Below are positions 6,497-12,204 of a stretch of DNA of 12,204 nt, one piece after another (positions within the stretch are counted from its first letter, which is position 1; each line of letters starts with the position of its first letter). The stretch comes from Clostridia bacterium (GTDB lineage: Bacteria; Bacillota; Clostridia; Christensenellales; Aristaeellaceae): assembly GCA_016296675.1 (NCBI GenBank), contig JAEDIV010000080.1, forward strand, positions 1 through 12,204. Reading direction: 5' to 3'. Both the position numbers and the translations under genes were made by a program. The notes beneath the pieces were generated by a model. That model saw only the letters and a program-made list of their open reading frames with translations. It had not been told where the DNA came from and searched no databases.

Positions 6497-7930
6497 ATGA
6501 AAAACAAGCAAGCATTTACCGTAGCCGTTTTATGGATCTTCGCCCTCTCTGTCGCAGGCATATTTCTGGCATTTACCTCTGAAAAGGAAAGCCGCATTTC
6601 GGACGCGGAAAACCGAATGCTGCAGGGCTTCCCGGAGCTTTCTGTAAAGACCATATTCAACGATGAATTCACCACGCAGTTTGAAGCATTTTTAGCCGAT
6701 TCTTTTTTTGAGCGTGACAGCGTGATCGGATTTACAAACGGCATTCTGGATTCTTTCAACATGCTTTCAAAGGATGAGAAAATCCGCATTCAAGCCGAGA
6801 AAATGGAAAAAGAGCTTCAGGATGTCGGCAGGTTTTCTGAGGAAGAGCGCGGGGAGGACGAGGGAGAAACCGGGGATTCCGTGATCGAGGAGCCGGTGAC
6901 GGACGAGCCTGAGGCGGCGGATACCGCCCCTGTTGTTACGGATGAGCCGATTGTTCTTGATAATTCGGATCCTGTATCCGAAAATGAGGATGACGAAGAG
7001 GAGTCCGAGAACATTGCGATTGCGCCGGGCGAAATCCTGATTACGGATAATACCAGTTATCTGTGGCATGAGAATCTGGATGGAACGATCACCATCCAGT
7101 ATACCTATAAGCGCTCCGACATTGCGACTTATGCCAATACGCTCAAGCTCATGCAGACCTATCTTCCGGAGGACGGAAATATCCTCTTTACGCAGGTTCC
7201 GCTGGCCAGCATCGCGCAAAGATGGCGTCAGCAGCAGAACAAATACTGCGGATGGGGCAGCAGCGTAGAGATTATGCTGGAAGACTGCCTTGAAGGTACG
7301 GAGCGCATCCACGTATTTTCGACCTATGACATTCTGGAGCCGTATGTCTGCGGCGATGTTCCCATGTTTTATGTAACCGACCACCATTGGTCGGCGGAAG
7401 GCGCATACAAAGTTGCGGTCGAGATGTTCAAAAAACTCAATTTGCCCATCATTCCCTATGAGGAATACAACTATAAGGCGATTCGCAGCAAGGCGGTCGT
7501 GGACGGAGAAAGGGATATTTTCAATGTCCTCTATCCGCTCACACCCACGCACAGCTATATCGTTACCAAAAAGGACAAGCTTCAGGAAATCGACCTGATG
7601 AACTATGATGCCGCGACCTATCGCGCCTATATGAACAATACCCGCTATCCGTGGCGCAAGATTGTCACGGGCACGAACACCGGCCGCAGATGCCTGGTCA
7701 TTTGCGATTCGTTCGGAAATGCGTTTACGCCGTATCTGTTCGCATATTATGACGAAGTACACATGGTAGACTTCAGAAAAGACGGCTACTCCAAGAGCGA
7801 AGCCGGCGGATCCATCGGCTATATGATGAAATATCATGAAATCGATGACGTATACATCATCACGTCGACCGCCAACGGACTCCGAAAGGACAACTCCATT
7901 GAATATCTGAGAGCACATCTGAAAGGCTGA
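6497..7930 (+). CDS. DHHW/AlgX-like SGNH acetyltransferase, membrane anchored
   Basis: A 477-residue protein of the DHHW family, the usual partner of AlgI-like MBOAT proteins. Residues 8-26 form a signal anchor, so the rest should lie outside the cell. SRISDAENRMLQGFPE (32-47) and FEAFLADSFFERD (62-74) are typical N-terminal family signatures. TDHHWS (294-299) gives D295 and H297, and ICDSFGNAFTPYL (402-414) gives S405, together an AlgX-type Asp-His-Ser triad for moving acetyl groups to a glycan. Between them and the N-terminus is an acidic low-complexity segment: residues 113-171 hold 26 acidic and one basic residue. The start is supported by AAGGGGAAG just upstream. It lies 18 bases after the MBOAT gene and 16 before the RCC1 gene, in one operon. 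Confidence 0.9.
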   Translation: MKNKQAFTVAVLWIFALSVAGIFLAFTSEKESRISDAENRMLQGFPELSVKTIFNDEFTTQFEAFLADSFFERDSVIGFTNGILDSFNMLSKDEKIRIQAEKMEKELQDVGRFSEEERGEDEGETGDSVIEEPVTDEPEAADTAPVVTDEPIVLDNSDPVSENEDDEEESENIAIAPGEILITDNTSYLWHENLDGTITIQYTYKRSDIATYANTLKLMQTYLPEDGNILFTQVPLASIAQRWRQQQNKYCGWGSSVEIMLEDCLEGTERIHVFSTYDILEPYVCGDVPMFYVTDHHWSAEGAYKVAVEMFKKLNLPIIPYEEYNYKAIRSKAVVDGERDIFNVLYPLTPTHSYIVTKKDKLQEIDLMNYDAATYRAYMNNTRYPWRKIVTGTNTGRRCLVICDSFGNAFTPYLFAYYDEVHMVDFRKDGYSKSEAGGSIGYMMKYHEIDDVYIITSTANGLRKDNSIEYLRAHLKG

Positions 7931-7946
7931 CGGGGAGGGGAAAGAT

Positions 7947-9734
7947 ATGAGTGAACTGAATAAGCGTACGTCTTCTGCCCGCCGAAGCGAAACGAGTCAG
8001 GCAAAGCCCGCTCGTTCGCGTGCAAATGCGCACATCTCCGGTAGCGGAGCCGTTCAGACGAAAAAAACCGCAGGCGCTAAAACTGCTTTAAGAACTCAGA
8101 TAGTCCGTCCTGCGCAGCATGCGAAAGCGGATTCGGCAAAGCCGGTTGTTCCCGTGAAGAAAACAGCAGCCCCTCAGCAAAAGGCCGAAAACAGAAAACC
8201 GGAAAGGCCGAAAAAGGCTGTGGATCTTAAAACTTCGCCCATTGGATCCAAAACGATCAGGACGGCGAAGGGGAACAAAAAACCTGCTGCCTCTGTGAGA
8301 AAGCAAGCATGGGCGATTATCATTAAATGCGCCGTTTTTACGATCATCGTTTCTCTTTTGATTGCCGGCTACCTCATGGTCAAGCCTTCGCTGGATGCAT
8401 CCCGCGCGCAGGAGCTTGCGGATAACAGACAGGCGATGGAAGCCCTTCGTATTGTAGAAGAGCTTGAAAGAAAGAACTATGATAAGGATGCGCTTGAAGC
8501 GGTCAAGATGACCATTGCAGACATCTTGATTGATGAAAATAAGCTGGATGAAGCGAGGGAAGTGCTTTCTTCGATCAACAAGACCGAGGATACCCGATCG
8601 CTTACGACCAAACTGGACTATCATTACGCGAACAGTCTCTACGCAAAGGGCGAGTATGCCCAGGCTGCGCAGATCTATTACCAGATGCAGGATTATCTGG
8701 ATGCAGGCGAGCGTTATTACGACTGCCGCTGCGCACTGGCGATCAAAGCATATTTGGACGGCCAGGTTCATGAGGAGCAGATGCCGGAATTGCTTGCGGA
8801 AATCCCGAATATGGCTGAGCGCGTACAGAGGGTGGCTTCCGATATGACAAGCGGGCAGAGTGATGAAATGTCTGCGCAGATCAAAGATGTATTCAATGAA
8901 GAAAAGCTCAAGAGCTTTGAACTCATGGTCGACCTTTTCAGCGGCGGAGAAGGCACTGCCAAGAAGGGCCGGATTGCTGCGGGCTATCGCCATACGCTGG
9001 GCCTTCAGGAAGACGGCAAGGTGCTTGCGGCCGGAGACAATACGTACGGCCAGTGCAATGTGGATGAATGGTCGGATGTCACGCAGATTGCCGCCGGCGC
9101 GTATCATTCTGTCGCGCTGCTTAAGGACGGAACGGTGACGGCCGTGGGCGACAATTCGCAGAATCAGCTGGATGTCGGCGGCTGGACGGATATCGTCGCC
9201 GTTGCGGCTTCCGGCTATGATACCATCGGTTTAAAATCAGACGGAACGGTTGTTGTCTGCGGCATGCATGCAGACCGTGTTTCCGGCTGGCATGGTGTAA
9301 CGCTGATTACCGGCGGCGCATATTCGCTAGGCTGCCTATATGATAAGGGCTATATGATGACCTCACATGCCGGCGCGCAGATGAAGACAAGCGTTGCGCT
9401 GTACGACCTTTCCGTGTGCGGAAACGTATCCGCGGGCGTGACGTATTCCGGTTCGCTGGTTACGAACATTGAAAATTCGCCTGATTGGACAAATCTTGTT
9501 GCGGTTGAAGTCAGCAGCACCGGTATTCTTGCCATTGATATGGACGGCAGCGTGCTTTCCTATTTCTATCGCGAAAGCGACAATGTCAATTTCGATCTCC
9601 CTTCAAAGGCGGTTGAAGTTGCTTCCAGCGGCACGCATCATGTCGTTCTCGCGCAGGACGGATCTGTGTATTGCTTCGGCGACAACGAATTCGGCCAGCT
9701 GAATACGTCCGGTTGGAATTTGTTGGATGAATAG
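7947..9734 (+). CDS. Single-pass membrane protein with TPR-like region and RCC1-type beta-propeller
   Basis: A 595-residue protein of three parts. Residues 1-119 are disordered-looking and basic, with about 30 Lys/Arg against six acidic residues and many Ala, Pro and Ser. Residues about 121-144 form one membrane helix (AWAIIIKCAVFTIIVSLLIA). Residues about 150-290 are helical and resemble TPR repeats (HYANSLYAKGEYAQAAQIYY). From 341 to the end RCC1-type blades repeat: GRIAAGYRHTLGLQEDGKVL, then IAAGAYHSVALLKDGTVTAVG, and finally ASSGTHHVVLAQDGSVYCFG. Positive-inside logic puts the N-tail in the cytoplasm and the propeller outside. RCC1 folds usually bind proteins, so a scaffold or glycan/protein recognition role beside MBOAT and DHHW is an inference. 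GGGAGGGG at 7933-7940 supports the start. Function is not known. Confidence 0.85.
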   Translation: MSELNKRTSSARRSETSQAKPARSRANAHISGSGAVQTKKTAGAKTALRTQIVRPAQHAKADSAKPVVPVKKTAAPQQKAENRKPERPKKAVDLKTSPIGSKTIRTAKGNKKPAASVRKQAWAIIIKCAVFTIIVSLLIAGYLMVKPSLDASRAQELADNRQAMEALRIVEELERKNYDKDALEAVKMTIADILIDENKLDEAREVLSSINKTEDTRSLTTKLDYHYANSLYAKGEYAQAAQIYYQMQDYLDAGERYYDCRCALAIKAYLDGQVHEEQMPELLAEIPNMAERVQRVASDMTSGQSDEMSAQIKDVFNEEKLKSFELMVDLFSGGEGTAKKGRIAAGYRHTLGLQEDGKVLAAGDNTYGQCNVDEWSDVTQIAAGAYHSVALLKDGTVTAVGDNSQNQLDVGGWTDIVAVAASGYDTIGLKSDGTVVVCGMHADRVSGWHGVTLITGGAYSLGCLYDKGYMMTSHAGAQMKTSVALYDLSVCGNVSAGVTYSGSLVTNIENSPDWTNLVAVEVSSTGILAIDMDGSVLSYFYRESDNVNFDLPSKAVEVASSGTHHVVLAQDGSVYCFGDNEFGQLNTSGWNLLDE

Positions 9735-9736
9735 AT

Positions 9737-10018
9737 ATGGGCGCTTATGTCAGCACGTACTGCGGCTTGGTCTGCGAGACGTGTGAATACCGGGAAAGCA
9801 TGAATTGCGGCGGATGTATTGCGACGAAGGGAAATCCGTTTCACGTAAAGTGCCCGGTTTCCGAATGCTGCATTTCAAAGTTGCGGGCGCACTGCGGAAA
9901 GTGCGCGGACTTCCCTTGCGCGCTTTTGAACCAATATTCCTGCGATCCTGTTCACGACGATCATCCGCCGGGAGCGCGGATTGAGTATCTGAAGAAGCTG
10001 GAACGGGAAGACGGTTAG
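9737..10018 (+). CDS. Small cysteine-rich DUF3795 protein
   Basis: A 93-residue soluble protein with twelve cysteines (9, 13, 16, 24, 27, 39, 44, 45, 53, 56, 61, 69). The arrangement CGLVCETC, then CGGC, then CPVSECCISK, then HCGKCADFPC matches DUF3795, a family of unknown function presumed to bind zinc or another metal. The ATG lies two bases after the RCC1 stop codon and has only a weak purine-rich stretch upstream (GGATGA), so translation is probably coupled to the RCC1 gene. No membrane segment or signal peptide is seen. It precedes rsmA by 47 bases with no terminator. A link to polysaccharide acetylation is not implied by its family; it may just be carried in the transcript. Confidence 0.82.
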   Translation: MGAYVSTYCGLVCETCEYRESMNCGGCIATKGNPFHVKCPVSECCISKLRAHCGKCADFPCALLNQYSCDPVHDDHPPGARIEYLKKLEREDG

Positions 10019-10065
10019 AAACAGGTCTTCATTTTGCGCTTTGGCGCATGAAAGGACGTAACTTC

Positions 10066-10938
10066 ATGGAAAACACATATCGCCCCAATGATCTGTCCCT
10101 GTCGCTCAAGGCGCGCATGGCGCTTGAAAAGCATGTGTTCCGCTTTACGCATTCGCTGGGCCAGAATTTTATTCTGGACGAGAATGTGATCGGCGACATC
10201 GTGTATGCGGCGGGCGTATCTTCGGGCGACAATATTCTTGAAATCGGTCCGGGCTCGGGCATCATGACGGCGATGATGGCGGACAAAGGCGCAAAGGTGC
10301 TTGCCGTTGAACTTGACAGGGCGCTTGAGCCGGTTTTGACGGATGTGATCGGCGAAAGAGACGTAAAGATCGTCTTTCAGGACGCGCTGAAGGCTGATCT
10401 TAATCAGCTCACGCGCGAAGCGTTCGGCGAAAACGCGAAGTATTCCATCGTTGCCAATCTTCCGTATTATATTACGGCGGATTTTCTGATGCGCATCGTG
10501 TCTTTGTCCCCGGCGCCCGATTCCGTAACCCTTATGCTTCAGAAGGAAGCGTGCGAGCGCGTGATGAGTGAGCCGGGGGACAAAAACTGGTCGGCGCTTT
10601 CGGCCACTGTCCGCTATTTTGCGCACGCCGAAGTGGTTATGGACGCGCCTGCTTCCCTGTTTACGCCGCCGCCGCATGTGGACAGCTGCCTTTTAAAGCT
10701 TCACATGAAAAAGAACCGGCCGCTTGATCAGGCGGAGGAAGCAAGGCTTTTGAATCTCATCCAGGCGGCTTTCCGCATGAGAAGAAAGACGCTGGCAAAC
10801 AATCTTTCGGCAAGCTTTTCCCTGTCCAGGGAAGAGACGCTGGCGGTTCTTGAAAAGGCGGGACTGGACGCAAAGGTGAGGGGCGAGGTTCTGACAATTG
10901 ATCAGCTGATAGACGTAATGAACGCGATGTATCATTAG
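10066..10938 (+). CDS. rsmA: 16S rRNA (adenine(1518)-N6/adenine(1519)-N6)-dimethyltransferase
   Basis: RsmA/KsgA, 290 residues, dimethylates two adjacent adenines in the 3' terminal hairpin of 16S rRNA during small-subunit maturation, using S-adenosylmethionine. Motifs in order are LGQNFILDENV (31-41), the SAM loop EIGPGSGIMT (59-68), VELD (81-84), QDAL (105-108) and the catalytic NLPYYIT (131-137). The C-terminal domain starts near PPPHVDSCLLKL. Presence of the complete C-terminal domain favours the housekeeping enzyme over an Erm resistance methylase. I chose the ATG at 10066, nine bases after AAGGA (10052-10056). The in-frame ATG at 10048 has no ribosome binding site and lies in a small hairpin, TGCGC/GCGCA (10035-10048). 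It is the last gene before the bidirectional terminator. Confidence 0.93.
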   Translation: MENTYRPNDLSLSLKARMALEKHVFRFTHSLGQNFILDENVIGDIVYAAGVSSGDNILEIGPGSGIMTAMMADKGAKVLAVELDRALEPVLTDVIGERDVKIVFQDALKADLNQLTREAFGENAKYSIVANLPYYITADFLMRIVSLSPAPDSVTLMLQKEACERVMSEPGDKNWSALSATVRYFAHAEVVMDAPASLFTPPPHVDSCLLKLHMKKNRPLDQAEEARLLNLIQAAFRMRRKTLANNLSASFSLSREETLAVLEKAGLDAKVRGEVLTIDQLIDVMNAMYH

Positions 10939-10975
10939 ACAAAAAGACGCTTCTTTCGAAGCGTCTTTTTGTCTA
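10936..10975. terminator. Symmetrical bidirectional terminator containing both convergent stop codons
   Basis: Bases 10936-10953 are the exact reverse complement of 10958-10975, an 18-pair stem with the four-base loop TTTC. The core GACGCTTC/GAAGCGTC is flanked by A5 on the left and T5 on the right, so each strand reads stem then U-run. The first three bases of the palindrome are the TAG of rsmA, and the last three are the TAG of the opposite gene. Confidence 0.93.
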
Positions 10976-11926
10976 TTCGTCTTTCAGATCCTTGACCTTG
11001 GTGGGCGCGGCCTCCTTTGCGGCTTTTCTCAAAAGCGCAAATACACCAAGCGCGGCAAACACGAGACCAAGGGCAACATCCTTGATGGTGGAGGAGAGAA
11101 CTTCTGCATCGGTTTTGAACATTTCGATCAGAAGCGGAATAATGTCGCCGGTAACAAATCCCGGAAGCTCACCGTTTTGGATCATCTCAAAAAGAATATA
11201 CCAGTCAGCGGCAAGGGTGCCGAGGAGGACGCCGGCGATTATGCAGATAATGAGAATGATGACTTTAACGGCGCCTTTTTTGCCTTTGAAGAGGGAGTAG
11301 CCCTTTTCAGCGAGTAAGCCGATGACGAGTCCGGCAAGGGATGCGATATAGCCTGCGTAATAGAGAACCGCCCACAGGATGGAGCCGATGGCAGCGCCGA
11401 TCAATGCGCCGACAAAGCCGGTGAGATAGGAGCCCTTTTCTTCCGCGCGCTCTGCTTCGTGTTCTTCGATAAGGGCGTTTCGAAGTTGAATTGCGCAGTC
11501 CTTATGCAGAGGATACGCTACGCCGTCTATGAGCTTCCATGTGCCTTTTTCCATAGGGCTTCCGCACTCGGCGCAGATTTTGTATTTGGTTGCACCCGCC
11601 TGCTTCAAAAGCGGATAGAACCAGTCGATAAAGGCGTTCAGCTTTTTCATTGTGCCCGCTGCATCGCGGAACATAATGTCGATGGATTTTACGTTGAAGG
11701 AAATGGATTGAACGCGGAATTCACGCTCGATATTCCTGGTGTCCAGTTCTGCTTTCAGATTTCGCTCCGCTTCCGGATCGGGAAAACTGGTTACGATGAC
11801 AAGACGCTTATAGCCGTTGCCTTCCGAGAAGGTTGAGGCATAGCCATGCAGACTTCCATAGGCTACGCCGGAGGAAATCTTAAGATTGTTCGCTTTTGCG
11901 AGTTTCTTGATGCCCGAGCCTATCAT
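10973..11926 (-). CDS. Unrecognised membrane protein with Cys/His zinc motif
   Basis: A 317-residue protein I cannot assign to a named family. Residues 1-115 form a soluble domain of unknown type (KRLVIVTSFPDPEAERNLKA, then VQSISFNVKSIDIMFRDAAG). C118-x2-C121 and H141-x2-C144 could form a small zinc ribbon. Residues about 168-206 hold two hydrophobic helices rich in glycine (GFVGALIGAAIGSILWAVLYYAG), followed by a GYSLFKGKKG turn; 220-240 and 284-299 are further membrane segments, giving about four. The C-terminus is charged (KVKDLKDE). AGGAGG on the minus strand (11935-11940) lies eight bases before the ATG. It is monocistronic, convergent to rsmA, with its own promoter and a shared terminator. 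A membrane-stress or sensor role would be speculation. Confidence 0.8.
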   Translation of the reverse strand: MIGSGIKKLAKANNLKISSGVAYGSLHGYASTFSEGNGYKRLVIVTSFPDPEAERNLKAELDTRNIEREFRVQSISFNVKSIDIMFRDAAGTMKKLNAFIDWFYPLLKQAGATKYKICAECGSPMEKGTWKLIDGVAYPLHKDCAIQLRNALIEEHEAERAEEKGSYLTGFVGALIGAAIGSILWAVLYYAGYIASLAGLVIGLLAEKGYSLFKGKKGAVKVIILIICIIAGVLLGTLAADWYILFEMIQNGELPGFVTGDIIPLLIEMFKTDAEVLSSTIKDVALGLVFAALGVFALLRKAAKEAAPTKVKDLKDE

Positions 11927-11957
11927 TTGTATGTCCTCCTATTCTTGTTGCGTAAAT

Positions 11958-11984
11958 ATTATACCATATTGTTTTTTTTGTCAA
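11958..11984 (-). promoter_or_regulatory. Promoter of the convergent membrane-protein gene
   Basis: On the minus strand TTGACA (11984-11979) and TATAAT (11963-11958) are both perfect, but only 15 bases apart. An alternative -10, TAATAT (11961-11956), gives 17-base spacing with a poorer match. A run of eight A on the minus strand lies between the boxes. Transcription would start near 11950, leaving a leader of about 24 bases. Confidence 0.7.
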
Positions 11985-12010
11985 TGATTTATATTGTGTT
12001 TCAGAAAAAT

Positions 12011-12058
12011 TACAGGCTGTATCGCGGGGGTGAAACTGAAATGCGCCTGTATGTTTTT
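12011..12058. other. Long-loop hairpin with U-runs on both sides
   Basis: TACAGGC (12011-12017) pairs with GCCTGTA (12045-12051) around a 27-base loop. TGTTTTTTG follows on the plus strand, and ATTTTTC follows on the minus strand. It could be a weak bidirectional terminator, but no plus-strand gene ends here, and the loop is unusually long. I see no coding sequence between 11985 and the window end. Confidence 0.3.
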
Positions 12059-12089
12059 TGGAGAGACAGTTTTTTGAAGGGAAAAGCGC

Positions 12090-12124
12090 AAAAAAAGCTT
12101 GAACCTCTGCATATGCAGAGGTTC
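12090..12124 (-). terminator. 24-bp perfect palindrome followed by a U-run on the minus strand
   Basis: 12101-12124 is a perfect palindrome with half-site GAACCTCTGCAT. Read on the minus strand it is followed by AAGC and then seven T (12096-12090), the layout of an intrinsic terminator for a gene entering from beyond the right edge. The fold would need a few central bases unpaired to make a loop. It directly adjoins the right repeat copy, at the place where the left copy carries a different hairpin. Confidence 0.55.
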
Positions 12125-12204
12125 AGATCATCAACAAACCCCAGGGAGAGGTTTGGAGAGGGAGCGCACTCCCTCTCCATTTTCAATCGATTTTGGCGGC
12201 ATGT
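12124..12204 (-). repeat. Right, inverted copy of the 81-bp intergenic repeat
   Basis: The reverse complement matches 24-104 with four differences. Here the main hairpin is perfect over 11 pairs (TGGAGAGGGAG at 12154-12164 with CTCCCTCTCCA at 12169-12179, loop CGCA), and the second hairpin is extended to AAACCTC/GGGGTTT with one G-T pair. The window stops inside the outermost hairpin, so the copy probably continues past the edge. Confidence 0.85.

Noticed and set aside
6767..7918. 383-residue open frame on the minus strand across the DHHW gene
   Set aside because: It lies wholly opposite a plus-strand gene with clear family motifs and a ribosome binding site. Its composition (Arg, Val, His and Ile rich) is that of an antisense shadow.
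8088..9107. 339-residue open frame on the minus strand across the RCC1 gene
   Set aside because: It lies opposite the membrane helix and the first propeller blades of a well supported gene, and has no recognisable domain.
10048..10065. Upstream ATG for rsmA
   Set aside because: No ribosome binding site precedes it, and it lies in a small hairpin; AAGGA fits the ATG at 10066.
12011..12070. Riboswitch-like sequence (GGGGGTGAAAC and GGAGAGAC near each other)
   Set aside because: The motifs resemble fragments of known riboswitches, but the conserved cores are absent and no plus-strand gene follows within the window.
1..12204. CRISPR array, transposon or prophage
   Set aside because: No regularly spaced direct repeats, transposase, integrase or phage gene is present. 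The terminal inverted repeats alone do not make a transposon.

Overview
The window looks like chromosomal DNA of a low-to-mid GC Firmicute, most likely an uncultured gut Clostridia member. The support is strong AGGAGG-type ribosome binding sites, sigma-A-type promoters (TTAACA-17-TATAAT), protein families typical of Clostridia (GH38 mannosidase, DHHW/MBOAT pair, RCC1-repeat membrane protein, DUF3795), and short GC-rich intergenic repeats of the GGGAGCTGTC...CTGAGGG kind that I associate from memory with gut Clostridia. No RNA gene, CRISPR array, phage gene or transposase is visible.

Layout. Positions 1-203 hold a structured intergenic repeat. 204-3272 (+) is a cytoplasmic GH38 alpha-mannosidase. 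3273-3524 is intergenic and repeat-like. 3525-3809 (+) is the remnant of a DMT/EamA transporter with a large in-frame internal deletion, followed by a 57-residue DUF3006-like protein (3823-3996). 4096-4881 (+) is a Nif3-family metal protein, closed by a hairpin terminator. A good promoter at 5001-5029 then starts a run of five same-strand genes with no terminator between them: MBOAT acyltransferase (5069-6478), DHHW/AlgX-like SGNH protein (6497-7930), a single-pass RCC1-propeller protein (7947-9734), a small Cys-rich DUF3795 protein (9737-10018) and 16S rRNA dimethyltransferase rsmA/ksgA (10066-10938). A symmetrical bidirectional terminator (10936-10975) separates this run from a convergent gene for an unrecognised zinc-motif membrane protein (10973-11926, -), which has its own promoter. 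11985-12204 is intergenic and ends in a second, inverted copy of the repeat found at the left end.

How the genes work together. MBOAT plus DHHW is the classic pair for moving acetyl groups across the membrane and attaching them to an exported or surface polysaccharide. The RCC1 protein sits 16 bases downstream and is the best candidate for an undescribed partner: its predicted topology puts a TPR-like helical region and a beta-propeller on the outside, on the same side as the DHHW catalytic domain. DUF3795 and rsmA may simply share the transcript. The most unusual structural observations are the inverted repeat pair at the window ends, the stop codons of two convergent genes built into one terminator stem, and the in-frame collapse of the transporter gene.
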